A stretch of DNA of 64,000 nucleotides from an uncultured Prevotella sp. (GCA_947164965.1 CAMUYR010000001.1:124001-188000), one strand, 5' to 3'. Positions 31,769-40,727 are shown, counted from the stretch's first letter. Translations and numbers: made by a program. Notes: generated from the letters alone by a model not told the origin.

Positions 31769-31795
31769 CAACTGAAAAAGATAATAAAAACAACA

Positions 31796-32287
31796 ATGAG
31801 TAAGCTCCTGTTTCTTTTCCTTTTGATGCTGTTGCCTATGACAGCTATGGCGCAGTCGGCGGATGTCGACCTTGACTCCATATATATGAGCTATATGTCG
31901 GACAGTTCGAAGGCACAGATTCAGAAGATAAGAAGCGAGATGGCCCGTATTGAGCAACAGCAGCAGGAGCGCGAGGAGCACCAGCGGTGGTGGTATTGGA
32001 TCATAGCCGGCTGTGCTATCAGTGCTGCCATCGTTACCGGTGGTATCTTCCGCGAAGTATTCCAAGGGCATGAGAATGCACCCATCCATCGCAAGATTTC
32101 CGCTGCTGCCATCTGTCTGGGTGGTGGCATCGTTATCTTCCTGCTCGACTTAGGCTGGCTCTACATGTCGTATGAGGCTAATCAGAAAACACAGAAACTG
32201 ATCTTATTCGCTATCCTCCTCGTCCTAGGCATCGCCCTATGGATCTATACTAAGAATTTGAAGAAAGACAATACTAACGAACTATGA
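31796..32287 (+). CDS. small membrane protein, first gene of the caspase operon
   Basis: A 163-residue protein of unrecognised family. Signal-type N-terminus (MSKLLFLFLLMLLPMTAMAQ), a short periplasmic coiled segment (EMARIEQQQQEREEHQ), then three hydrophobic helices at about residues 67-88, 100-124 and 133-152. Its stop codon overlaps the start of the pseudo-caspase gene (ATGA, 32284-32287), so the two are translationally coupled. This suggests a membrane partner for the exported caspase-like proteins. Confidence 0.75.
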   Translation: MSKLLFLFLLMLLPMTAMAQSADVDLDSIYMSYMSDSSKAQIQKIRSEMARIEQQQQEREEHQRWWYWIIAGCAISAAIVTGGIFREVFQGHENAPIHRKISAAAICLGGGIVIFLLDLGWLYMSYEANQKTQKLILFAILLVLGIALWIYTKNLKKDNTNEL

Positions 32288-34107
32288 AAACAAGACTATG
32301 GTTACTGGCTGTCCTAATGGTCATGACGCTGACGGCAACAGGACAAACAAGAAGAAGAACGGGTGCAGCCACACAGCGTACTGCCGCTGCTTCGTGGAAA
32401 CGGCAATATACAAAGGTGGAGAAACTGCCTAAAGGCAGCTATTCCAGAGTATGGAAGGGTGAGCAGTGTGGACTGGTAGATGGAAAAGGGAATGTGCTGA
32501 TACCCGTGCAGTATTTTGATATTGACATACCCGTTTCTTACGAAGAAGGACAAAAGACTTTTTCTGTGAAAGCCAGTTCCGCTTATAATGCGTCTGGAGT
32601 GTATGACATAGAACAAGGCAAAGAAATTGTTCCCTGCCAGTTTGAGGGTACTCGTAACGAAGTGGTTAATGGGATTGCTACAGTAGTCGACTTTATCCGC
32701 GACATGTCTTGTGACTACTCGCACGAAGGCTTGTATGATGTCAATCAGCAACGGATGATTACGCCCATCAAATATTATGGCCTCTATACATATATGTTTG
32801 AGAACAAGCACTGGTGCAAGATAGACAAGCATGATTCATTTAGGAGCTGCTGGACACCCCAAAATGAAGGTGTCCTCTCCATCAAAGGCGAAGAGTTGCT
32901 TCCCCCCAACTACACCAAGATCACTGAATTCCGCGGAGATATTGTCTGTGTAGCAGAAGGCGGCACTGCAAGAAGGCTTGGAGATTCTAATACTGATGAA
33001 ATTATAAAGGGCAGGCGTTATGCCTTGTATGATGCAAGCCCTGATAAGCAGGCTTTTATTACCAAGTTTGACTATGCTTATATTAAAGATTACTGCGATG
33101 AAAAAGAAGGATTATCACCGTTCTACAAAGGTGGTGTCGTTGAATCTAAGGCACGAGAAGAAAAATTGCCTAAGGCGCATGGTGGCAAGTGGGGCTTTAT
33201 AGACAAAACAGGCAAGGAAGTAATTCCCGCGCAATATGATATGGTAACAGAATTTACTGACGGCATTGCGCAAGTCACCAAGGACGGAGTAACAACTATG
33301 TTAGAAAATCCGCTCAAGGGAAGTGCCTTGCTGACGGGAGGCAAAGGACTGGGCAGAGAGGTTGACACCAATATCCCAGAGACAGGCAAGGAGGACGATA
33401 ATCTTTTCGCTTTCATCTTTGCCACAGAGAACTACACCCATCTGCAAGGCGCTGACTATGCCATCAACGACGGAAAGGTGTTTGCCGACTATTGCAAGAA
33501 GACCTTGGGCGTGCCAGAGAAGAATGTGCGTTACTTCGAAGATGCCACGTTTGGCAATGTAATGGGTGCTATGAAGAAGATGCAAGATATTGCTGACGTC
33601 TACGAGGGCGACGCCAAAATCATTGTCTATTTCTCAGGTTTGGGAGCCACCGACCCGCAGACGGGACATCGCTACCTGCTACCATCGGATGCTACTATTG
33701 AGACCATCAGCACGACGGGTTACAATGTTGCCGAGTTGCAAAAAACGCTAAACGGAATGAAGACCACGATGACGTTAGCAATCCTTGACGTCCCATTCTC
33801 CAATGTTGACCGTAATGGAAAGATGTTGGCATCGGCACGTGGCGTGGCTATCAAGGCCAAGCCGATGGAGGCTCATGGCAATGCCGACATTTGGATAAGC
33901 AGCCAGGGTGACGAGACTGCCTTTGCCAGCAAAGACTATGGGCACGGACTGTTTACTTTCTCACTGTTGCAACAGCTACATACCACCAAGGGCAACCAGC
34001 CGTTGGACGCCCTGTTTAATGGCGCTGCCTCTTGGGTCAGCAAGCAGTCGATGCAACTCTTCGACAAGGTGCAGACACCACAGCGCGTTGCTCCAGCGGG
34101 GCGTTAA
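32284..34107 (+). CDS. WG-repeat protein with degenerate caspase-like (C14) domain: pseudo-caspase
   Basis: A 607-residue exported protein. Signal peptide 1-20, then WG/KWG beta-repeats (EQCGLVDGKGNVLIP, GKWGFIDKTGKEVIPAQYD, about residues 45-350), then a caspase-like domain (about 375-600) beginning AFIFATENYTHLQGADYA. At the catalytic His position the sequence is VYFSGLGATD (Leu453 where the paralogue has GHG), and at the catalytic Cys position it is AILDVPFSN (Pro504 where the paralogue has DACFSG). The rest of the fold is kept (GHRYLLP, QGDETAFASKDYGHGLFTF). It is therefore almost certainly inactive as a protease. It is followed 18 bp later by an intact paralogue. A regulatory, decoy or scaffold role is inferred. 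Confidence 0.88.
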   Translation: MKTRLWLLAVLMVMTLTATGQTRRRTGAATQRTAAASWKRQYTKVEKLPKGSYSRVWKGEQCGLVDGKGNVLIPVQYFDIDIPVSYEEGQKTFSVKASSAYNASGVYDIEQGKEIVPCQFEGTRNEVVNGIATVVDFIRDMSCDYSHEGLYDVNQQRMITPIKYYGLYTYMFENKHWCKIDKHDSFRSCWTPQNEGVLSIKGEELLPPNYTKITEFRGDIVCVAEGGTARRLGDSNTDEIIKGRRYALYDASPDKQAFITKFDYAYIKDYCDEKEGLSPFYKGGVVESKAREEKLPKAHGGKWGFIDKTGKEVIPAQYDMVTEFTDGIAQVTKDGVTTMLENPLKGSALLTGGKGLGREVDTNIPETGKEDDNLFAFIFATENYTHLQGADYAINDGKVFADYCKKTLGVPEKNVRYFEDATFGNVMGAMKKMQDIADVYEGDAKIIVYFSGLGATDPQTGHRYLLPSDATIETISTTGYNVAELQKTLNGMKTTMTLAILDVPFSNVDRNGKMLASARGVAIKAKPMEAHGNADIWISSQGDETAFASKDYGHGLFTFSLLQQLHTTKGNQPLDALFNGAASWVSKQSMQLFDKVQTPQRVAPAGR

Positions 34108-34125
34108 CCATTTAATTTTACTAGC

Positions 34126-35769
34126 ATGAAAAAAATAGTCATTTTATTATTTATCCTGATGGCTGGCATTCTGACTGCCACCGCACAGATTGTTAAAGTG
34201 AAAGAAGCTAATGGCAAATGGGGCTTCGTTGATGCCAATGATAATTGGGTGGTGAAACCTATCTACGCAGAGGCCTCTTGGCTTTGGAATAAAGGTGTGG
34301 GAACGTTTCAACTGAGAAAAACAGATAAGACGGAGGGAATGCTGAATGCAAAAGGTGAGATTATATTTCCACAGGGGAAATATGAGTGTATTGGTGAATA
34401 CAACCCCTACCCTCGTCCCTACATAGGAATCATAGAAGCTAATAAAGGATGTGGTGTTGCTACTACAGACGGAAAGGTCATCATTCCATGCCGCTATGGG
34501 AATATCTTGTTCCTTCACAAAAAAGCTATTCAAGTGTCTGCTGTCCGCAGGGATGACGTGTGGGGTGCCTGGTCGTATGATGGTAAGGAGCTGGTGCCTT
34601 GCAAATACCGCTATGTGACAGTTCAGGATAATTGTCTCATCGTGTGTGACGAAGAACGTAACACATATGGCGCCTATGACTACAACGGGAAGATGGTTGT
34701 TCCTTATGAATATAATTTGGTGGAGTGGGCTGCTGACGATATTTACCTGATTAAGAAAAACGGCAAATTCGGCTATTATGCTCAAGGACGCGAAATTATC
34801 CCATGTATCTATGATGATGCGAAGCCATTTACCAATGACGTGGCGGTGGTGAAGCAAGACGGTGAGGTGAAGATGCTGAAGAATCCGCTGAAAAATGCTG
34901 CACAGATACAAGTACAGGAACCCGTCATCGCTAATAAAGAAAAGAAAAAAGCAAAAGGGCCTGCCGTCAGTCGCTATCCCAAGCCTAACTCGGATGTGGA
35001 TAAGAATATCCCTGTAGCAAACAAACAAGCAGAGAACACGTTTGTGTTTATCATCTGTAATGAGAACTACCCTGATGCCCCTGTACCTTATTCGCTGAAC
35101 GACGGACGTATGTTTCGTGAGTATTGTCAGAAGACGTTAGGTGTTCCTAAAGCCCACATTAATATGTACGAGGATGCCACGTTTGGCAATATCATCACAG
35201 CAGTCGAGAAGATGAAATCAATTGCGGAAGCTTACGAAGGAGAAGCGAGTGTTATCTTCTATTACGCTGGTCATGGTTTCCCAGACGACAAGCAGGCAAC
35301 GGCCTATCTGCTGCCTATTGACGGTGACGCATCCAGTATTACCACCACTGGTTATAGTCTCGCTAAACTATACAAGGAAATAGCTTCGCTGAAGTTGAAG
35401 TCGTCAGTGGTATTCCTCGACGCCTGCTTCAGTGGTGCCAAGCGTGAAGACGAGATGTTAACCTCAGCGCGCGGTGTCGCCATTAAGGTAAAGGAGGAAG
35501 CACCGCAGGGCAACATGCTGGTGTTCTCGGCTGCTCAGGGCGATGAGACGGCCCATCAGTTGGAGGAGAAACATCATGGCCTGTTTACTTATTGCCTATT
35601 AAAGGAACTTCAAGCCACACAAGGCGAGATAGACTTGGGAACACTGACAGACAATGTGACGAAGCAGGTGAAGCGCCAGTCGGTGGTCATCAACAATAAA
35701 CGCCAGACGCCTACCGCCATCCCTTCGCAAGCCTTTGCCGATTCGTGGCGAAATATGAAACTAAAATAA
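34126..35769 (+). CDS. WG-repeat caspase-family (C14) cysteine peptidase
   Basis: A 547-residue exported protein. Signal peptide 1-21 (MKKIVILLFILMAGILTATA), WG repeats at about 25-255 (NGKWGFVDANDNWVVKPIYA), a basic linker, and a caspase-like domain at about 300-540 with intact catalytic residues: His383 in FYYAGHGFPD and Cys434 in VFLDACFSGAKR. It is clearly a paralogue of the upstream pseudo-caspase (shared EDATFGNI, STTGY/TTTGYS, GDETAHQ). Expected cleavage after basic residues is typical for metacaspase/gingipain-like clan members but is not readable here. Periplasmic or surface location is inferred. murF follows after 9 bp. Confidence 0.9.
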   Translation: MKKIVILLFILMAGILTATAQIVKVKEANGKWGFVDANDNWVVKPIYAEASWLWNKGVGTFQLRKTDKTEGMLNAKGEIIFPQGKYECIGEYNPYPRPYIGIIEANKGCGVATTDGKVIIPCRYGNILFLHKKAIQVSAVRRDDVWGAWSYDGKELVPCKYRYVTVQDNCLIVCDEERNTYGAYDYNGKMVVPYEYNLVEWAADDIYLIKKNGKFGYYAQGREIIPCIYDDAKPFTNDVAVVKQDGEVKMLKNPLKNAAQIQVQEPVIANKEKKKAKGPAVSRYPKPNSDVDKNIPVANKQAENTFVFIICNENYPDAPVPYSLNDGRMFREYCQKTLGVPKAHINMYEDATFGNIITAVEKMKSIAEAYEGEASVIFYYAGHGFPDDKQATAYLLPIDGDASSITTTGYSLAKLYKEIASLKLKSSVVFLDACFSGAKREDEMLTSARGVAIKVKEEAPQGNMLVFSAAQGDETAHQLEEKHHGLFTYCLLKELQATQGEIDLGTLTDNVTKQVKRQSVVINNKRQTPTAIPSQAFADSWRNMKLK

Positions 35770-35778
35770 AAATAGGAT

Positions 35779-37122
35779 ATGGATATCAAGGAATTATATC
35801 GGCTGTACCAGCAGCATCCGTGTATTACAACAGACTCGCGTGACTGTCCTGAGGGTAGCATCTTTCTGGCATTGAAAGGTGAATCATTCAATGGTAATAA
35901 ATTCGCAGAATCAGCTTTAGAGAAAGGCTGTGCCTATGCTATTATCGACGAGCCTGAATATAAAAAGGATGATCGTTTTATTCTCGTAGATAATTGTCTG
36001 CAAACATTTAAATATTTGGCTCGCGAACATCGTCGCCAGTTCGACATTCCTGTCATTGGCATTACCGGTACAAATGGTAAGACGACCACCAAGGAGTTGA
36101 TTCGTGCGGTGCTGTCAGAATGCTATAACGTCATGGCTACCGAGGGTAACTTCAACAACGACGTGGGTGTCCCCAAGACGCTGTTCCGCCTGAACGAAGA
36201 TCACGACATCGCAGTTGTGGAGATGGGCGCTTCGCACCCTGGCGACATCAAGACGTTGGTAGAGACGGCAGAGCCTAATTGTGGCCTCATCACCAACGTG
36301 GGACGTGCCCATCTGCAGGGTTTTGGCTCGTTCGAAGGCGTTTGCAAGACGAAGGGTGAACTGTATGATTTCCTGATGAGTCACGACTATCCCCTCTTCG
36401 TTAATCGCGACAACGAACACCTCATGAAGATGATTAGCCAAAGGCCAACAGCTAATGGCCAACAGCCAGATATATACTATTATGGTCTGAGCGACTCTGA
36501 GGATATCTTGATTCGTGGTGAAGTCATTTCGTGCGCGCCATTCCTCAAGTTCCGTTGGCGCGAGCAGGATGCTGATGCAGGCTACACGTCTGATTGGCTC
36601 ACGGTTCAGACGCACCTCATTGGCGCTTACAATCTGGATAATATGCTGGCAGCCATCACCATTGGCTATGTCAACAATATCCCATTCGAGCAAATCAATC
36701 ATGCCCTTGAGAGTTATGTTCCTACCAACAACCGTTCGCAGCTGACGGAAACAGAGAAGAACCACCTCATCGTTGATGCCTATAATGCCAACCCCACCTC
36801 GATGAAGGCTGCCATCGACAACTTCCGCCTGATGGAGGTATCGCCCAAAATGGCCATTTTGGGTAAGATGGGAGAACTGGGCGACGTGTCCCAAGAGGAA
36901 CACCAGAAGGTTGTCAACATGTTGGCTGACGCTGGTTTCGACGAGGTGTGGCTCGTAGGTGAAGAATATAAAAATTGTCAATTATCCATTGTCAATTGTC
37001 AATTATTTAATGATGTCGAGGAAGTAAAAGCTGCGATTGCAGAAAAGCAACCGCAGCATAGATACATTCTGATTAAAGGCTCGAACAGCGTCAAGCTCTT
37101 CCAACTGCCCGAACTGCTGTAA
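35779..37122 (+). CDS. murF: UDP-N-acetylmuramoyl-tripeptide--D-alanyl-D-alanine ligase
   Basis: A 447-residue cytoplasmic Mur ligase adding D-Ala-D-Ala to the peptidoglycan precursor. Motifs: TTDSRDCPEGSIFLALKG, the P-loop ITGTNGKTTTKEL, VVEMGASHPGDI, GAYNLDNMLAA and VDAYNANPTSMKAAI. Two short interspersed repeats are embedded in frame: SQRPTANGQQP (36436-36469) and NCQLSIVNCQLF (36974-37006). Its position 9 bp behind a caspase gene, outside the usual cell-wall cluster, is unusual and implies co-expression. Confidence 0.96.
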   Translation: MDIKELYRLYQQHPCITTDSRDCPEGSIFLALKGESFNGNKFAESALEKGCAYAIIDEPEYKKDDRFILVDNCLQTFKYLAREHRRQFDIPVIGITGTNGKTTTKELIRAVLSECYNVMATEGNFNNDVGVPKTLFRLNEDHDIAVVEMGASHPGDIKTLVETAEPNCGLITNVGRAHLQGFGSFEGVCKTKGELYDFLMSHDYPLFVNRDNEHLMKMISQRPTANGQQPDIYYYGLSDSEDILIRGEVISCAPFLKFRWREQDADAGYTSDWLTVQTHLIGAYNLDNMLAAITIGYVNNIPFEQINHALESYVPTNNRSQLTETEKNHLIVDAYNANPTSMKAAIDNFRLMEVSPKMAILGKMGELGDVSQEEHQKVVNMLADAGFDEVWLVGEEYKNCQLSIVNCQLFNDVEEVKAAIAEKQPQHRYILIKGSNSVKLFQLPELL

Positions 37123-37163
37123 TTATCATTGTTGTTAGGGTGTGCAAAATCAAAGCCTAGAGC

Positions 37164-37324
37164 TAACAGGGGAAAAGCCCCGTCCTAACAGGGATTTATA
37201 CGGCATGTTACAGGGAGGGAAACGGCATATTGTCAGATTCGGGCGCCCGCCCTTATGAATACGGGCGCCCGCCCCAATATCTTCGAGCGGACGGCCTTAT
37301 ATGTGCGAGCGACCGCTCGGAACC
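37164..37324. repeat. double degenerate 22-bp tandem array
   Basis: First array: 37164-37185, 37186-37207, 37208-37229 (units start TWACAGGG), with a weak unit before (37142-37163). Second array: 37237-37258, 37259-37280, 37281-37302, 37303-37324 (core CGGGCGCCCGCCC decaying to CGAGCGACCGC). All units are exactly 22 bp. Adjacent units match at 11-17 of 22 positions by my count. Located in the 428-bp gap after murF. Otherwise the gap holds only the promoter at 37476. Confidence 0.8.
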
Positions 37325-37452
37325 GATTTTTATACTATACCATCAGTTTTTCCTGGCATAATATATATAAAAAGGTGGTGTTACTATCTTCTGCAAAGAT
37401 ACGAAAAAACAAGCGAACCACAAAAGCTTTTACAACAAAAACACCAATAAGC

Positions 37453-37483
37453 TTGCTGTTATGCAAATAATTCGTTATATTTG
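37453..37483 (+). promoter_or_regulatory. promoter of the 156-residue membrane protein gene
   Basis: -33 TTG (37453-37455), 20-nt spacer, -7 TATATTTG (37476-37483). A direct repeat AACACCAATAA flanks it (37439-37450 region and 37490-37501). Confidence 0.6.
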
Positions 37484-37549
37484 CAAACGAAACACCAATA
37501 AATGAAAGAAATGAATATTTTTTTGCATTAAACCAATAGAATAATCATT

Positions 37550-38020
37550 ATGAAGATATTCAGAGTTGTTACTAGTTTACTTATAGTTTTATTATTAATT
37601 GTTGCATATGCAGTATCTATGCCAATTATAAAAAATGAGGATTTTATTGGCACTTATTATAGTGTCAATATAAATCCGGATATTAAATTGGAGATTTGTG
37701 GGACGGCGACAAGAATCATAGATCGAAAGAAAGATGAAACTATTATTAGTGATATCGATTCTATGACAGTAGTTGATGATGCTATATATGGAATTTGCAA
37801 AAATGAATATTATTTATTGAATCTTTTAAGCAGAGAAGTCGTTTACAGTTCAACTCCAATGTTACAATATTCAACATGCAATCTGTTAAGTCCATGTGAA
37901 TACTACAAAAAAAAGACAATGTATATTGATATAGTAGGTCTTATAATATTGTTTGTTTGTATAATATTCATAATAAAAATAGGATGTTTTCATATTCCAA
38001 AAGAAAAAAGGGATTCGTAG
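37550..38020 (+). CDS. small two-helix membrane protein, unknown function
   Basis: A 156-residue protein. Hydrophobic helices at about residues 7-25 (VVTSLLIVLLLIVAYAV) and 126-146 (YIDIVGLIILFVCIIFIIKI) flank a beta-rich periplasmic or extracytoplasmic domain with several Cys. Not recognised. Low GC compared with its neighbours and placed next to a broken transposase, so horizontal origin is likely. Confidence 0.65.
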   Translation: MKIFRVVTSLLIVLLLIVAYAVSMPIIKNEDFIGTYYSVNINPDIKLEICGTATRIIDRKKDETIISDIDSMTVVDDAIYGICKNEYYLLNLLSREVVYSSTPMLQYSTCNLLSPCEYYKKKTMYIDIVGLIILFVCIIFIIKIGCFHIPKEKRDS

Positions 38021-38059
38021 CTCGTATATTGGCATTATTCTCTATAAATAAGAAACAAT

Positions 38060-39256
38060 ATGACTCATAGCATGAAGCGTAGAAGCCCAGGAAACAATTA
38101 CAAGGACCCAGGGTTTTACCACATCACCATTAATGTTTATGACAGAAAGAAACAGTCGTTAGGCAGAACATCGGAGACTTGCAATGCCCCGATGGTCATC
38201 CTAATGCGCCAAGAATGGAATTGACTGCCATAGGTGAGATGGTGGAATACGAACTGCTTCACAGCATTACAAGCCACTATCCTGTCATAGAGATTCAAGA
38301 CTATGTGGTGATGCCCGAACACATGCATTTTATCGTTAACGTCAAGAATAGCCTCATCAGCAAGAATGGCAGACAGACTCACCTTGGGCAGGTAATAGCT
38401 GGCTTCAAAGAGGGCTGCAACCGCCGCTATTGGGAGATTACAGGACAAGGGGAGGTTGCGGCAAAACCACAACCGACAACAAATGCCCCCATTCCTCCTG
38501 TTGCTGGTGGTTTTGCCATCAGCGCCCCATTGCTTGATGCTAAAAAACCGCGCTATTCCACGGGGGCGACAGCCGTTGTTTGCCTCCGGTTACGTGGATG
38601 TCATCCCCCTTAAGCCAGGACAGCTGGAAACACAACGTGCCTATATCCATGCCAATCCACGTAACCGACTGCTGCGCACCAACAACCCCAAGGCACTACG
38701 CCCTCAACGCAAAACCATCGACACATTTGTAACACCCAATGCTCTACGCGGATACCTGATTCGAGAAAATGCCTTGCCTATAGATAACGCCCTGATGTGG
38801 AAAGCGTTAACTACCAGATTGTTGATAGTCAACAATCATATTGTCTGCGACAGCTATGGCTATCTTCAACTATTAGAGCACCAGTTGCTGCCCGTTGTCT
38901 GCCATCGAAAAGACAAACCGTCTTTTGCACAACACAAACAAACATGCCTGAATGCAGCAGCCAATGGTGCCATACAGGTATCAGCACGTATCGCCAAAGG
39001 TGAGCAGGAAATCATTGATGAAGCTATCGCTCAAGGACATCCTATCATTCTGATTACTGACAACGGTTTCCCAGAAATCTATCATCCTTCAGAGGCTCGC
39101 CTACAGCAATGCACCAAAAATCGTCTCCTACTGGTTACTCCATGGGCCTATCAATATCGCCCAGCCAATGAGGAGATAACCGTAGCCCAATGTAAGGCCA
39201 TGAACTGTATCGCTCAAGCCATTTGCCAAACCAATGATAATTGGTGGAAGAAATAA
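38060..39256 (+). pseudogene. REP-associated tyrosine transposase (Y1/HUH) with C-terminal extension, frameshifted
   Basis: Three consecutive frames together encode one protein. Part 1 from ATG 38060: YKDPGFYHITINVYDRKKQS. Part 2 from about 38167: MELTAIGEMVEYELLHSI and the HUH motif VVMPEHMHFIV. Part 3 from about 38565: PLFASGYVDVIPLKPGQLET, AYIHANPRNRLLR. The frame breaks at about 38167 and 38565. The C-terminal about 150 residues (GEQEIIDEAIAQGHPIILIT, DNGFPEIYHPSEARL) form a second, Rossmann-like domain of unclear role. Family activity is single-strand transposition of REP-type hairpins. Either decayed or affected by sequencing errors. Confidence 0.75.
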
Positions 39257-39282
39257 TCCTTTAATGAAACTATCAGTAATTA

Positions 39283-40041
39283 TTAATCGGCCCACAGTTC
39301 TTGCAAAACACTGAGGCTCTTGAGTTCAGGGAACTGGGGAATGTGCAGTCGATAGTAATGCAATAGGACGTCGACGATGCGGTTGCGATCCGTGCGATTC
39401 AAGCGATAGAGTTTCATGGTTGGGAAGTCCATGCGCATGAGGGTGTGAATGCGACGTGCGTCATCGGGTTGCAGGAAATCACGATGGGTGGGAGCTGAAG
39501 TGCAGAACTGACCTTCATGTAGGTCGAAGAAAAATTCTGTTTCTGACATTTCTCTCACCTCTGACCTCATACCTCTCACCTCTAAATTCGGATAGAAACC
39601 CAAGAAACGACTCATTCGCATCAGGAAGGTCAGGTGGAAATTGGCATACCCAGTCTCTGCGATATCGAGCCATTGTATGGCGTCAACAAGATAGGCGAAC
39701 AATGGTTCGTTCTGTTGTTCTGACCTCAGGGCGTGATAGAGGAACTCCGCGATGAATAGCGAGAGCGCCAATTTTTCTGGCGAGAAGGGTATGGAAGCAT
39801 AGGCTGACAGCAATCGGGCATCCTTCAGTTTCTGCAGTTGTAATCGCTGACGCAAGTCTATCTCCACCTCCAGCAGCGTCATCGGTTGGAAATATTGCTT
39901 CTTCAATCGCGACTTGGGCGTCTTTGGAAGCGGGAGAATACACGACAGACGCCCCACCTCTTTGGTAAACAAATCAACAATGAGGCGCGTCTCTCCATAT
40001 TTCAAGGAGTGCAGCACAATAGCTTCCGTTTTCACTAACAT
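39283..40041 (-). CDS. recO: DNA repair protein RecO
   Basis: A 252-residue RecFOR-pathway protein that anneals ssDNA and loads RecA. N-terminal OB fold: TEAIVLHSLKYGETRLIVDL, FTKEVGRLSCI. The helical C-terminal domain follows. Residues about 151-166 (VRGMRSEVREMSE) are encoded by an interspersed repeat (39540-39590) placed between the two parts of the C-terminal domain. Monocistronic and convergent with the transposase remnant. Confidence 0.93.
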   Translation of the reverse strand: MLVKTEAIVLHSLKYGETRLIVDLFTKEVGRLSCILPLPKTPKSRLKKQYFQPMTLLEVEIDLRQRLQLQKLKDARLLSAYASIPFSPEKLALSLFIAEFLYHALRSEQQNEPLFAYLVDAIQWLDIAETGYANFHLTFLMRMSRFLGFYPNLEVRGMRSEVREMSETEFFFDLHEGQFCTSAPTHRDFLQPDDARRIHTLMRMDFPTMKLYRLNRTDRNRIVDVLLHYYRLHIPQFPELKSLSVLQELWAD

Positions 40042-40172
40042 GAGGGCAAAGATACAAAGAAGTTAAGAGTTAAGAGTTAGGAATTAAGAGTTTTTAAGGT
40101 GTCAAGCTGTTAAATATCCTTAATTTTACATGTTTTCTTAATTCTTAATTCTTAATTCTTAATTAAAGTTAG

Positions 40173-40180
40173 TACCTTTG
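40173..40180 (+). promoter_or_regulatory. -7 element of tRNA-Glu / rpsT
   Basis: TACCTTTG, 20 bp upstream of the tRNA. Preceded by A/T microrepeats (TTCTTAATTC copies, 40136-40160). Confidence 0.65.
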
Positions 40181-40200
40181 CACCCGCTTAAAAAGGCGAT

Positions 40201-40275
40201 GGTCCCTTCGTCTATCGGTTAGGACGAGAGATTTTCATTCTCTAAAGAGGAGTTCGACTCTCCTAGGGACTACCA
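40201..40275 (+). tRNA. tRNA-Glu (anticodon TTC), CCA encoded
   Basis: Acceptor stem GGTCCCT / AGGGACT, discriminator A, encoded CCA (40273-40275). Anticodon loop TTTTCAT on a 5-bp stem AGAGA / TCTCT. T-arm AGGAG-TTCGACT-CTCCT. Length 75 nt with CCA. Confidence 0.97.
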
Positions 40276-40417
40276 AATTAAATCCGTCATCTGCACAGCC
40301 AAGTGCTACTCACAAGAGAAATGGTGGCGGAGGGCTCGTAAGAGTCCGCCCAGGGCAGCTGTTAGAGGCGCAAGACCCATAAGCTTTAAGTTCAACAATT
40401 AAAATCAAAAAATTAAA
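40276..40417 (+). promoter_or_regulatory. leader between tRNA-Glu and rpsT
   Basis: 142 nt with a GGCGGA / TCCGCC stem (40326-40350) containing GGGCTCGTAAGAG, and an AGGCGCAAGACCC segment. It looks structured and could mediate S20 autoregulation, as ribosomal-protein leaders often do, but no known motif is recognised. No separate promoter is evident, so rpsT may be co-transcribed with the tRNA. Confidence 0.45.
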
Positions 40418-40672
40418 ATGGCAAATCACAAATCATCCCTGAAGAGAATTCGTCAGGACAAGAAAAAGGCAGAGCATAATCACTACTATGCCAAAACTAT
40501 GCGTAACGCTGTACGCAAACTGCGTGCAATGACTAACAAGGAAGAGGCTACAGCTCTCTACCCCAAAGTTCAGAAGATGCTTGACAAACTGGCTAAGACC
40601 AACATTATTCACAAGAATAAGGCCGCTAACCTGAAGTCAAGTCTTGCACAGCACATCAGCAAGTTGGGATAA
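40418..40672 (+). CDS. rpsT: 30S ribosomal protein S20
   Basis: An 84-residue primary 16S-rRNA-binding protein of the small subunit, made of basic helices. [20 protein letters not shown] and [19 protein letters not shown] are the conserved ends. Followed by a strong terminator. Confidence 0.98.
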   Translation: MANHKSSLKRIRQDKKKAEHNHYYAKTMRNAVRKLRAMTNKEEATALYPKVQKMLDKLAKTNIIHKNKAANLKSSLAQHISKLG

Positions 40673-40696
40673 AATCATTAGACCAAGCATAGGACG

Positions 40697-40727
40697 CCGC
40701 ACCCCGTAAGGAGTGCGGTTTTTTTTA
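40697..40727 (+). terminator. intrinsic terminator of rpsT
   Basis: CCGCACCCC-GTAA-GGAGTGCGG hairpin followed by eight T residues. Confidence 0.92.

Noticed and set aside
31277..31795. Upstream extension of the membrane-protein ORF
   Set aside because: It would run antisense through folP. The promoter at 31761 and the signal peptide at ATG 31796 fix the start.
37164..37324. CRISPR array
   Set aside because: Units of 22 bp abut without spacers, units diverge, and there are no cas genes.
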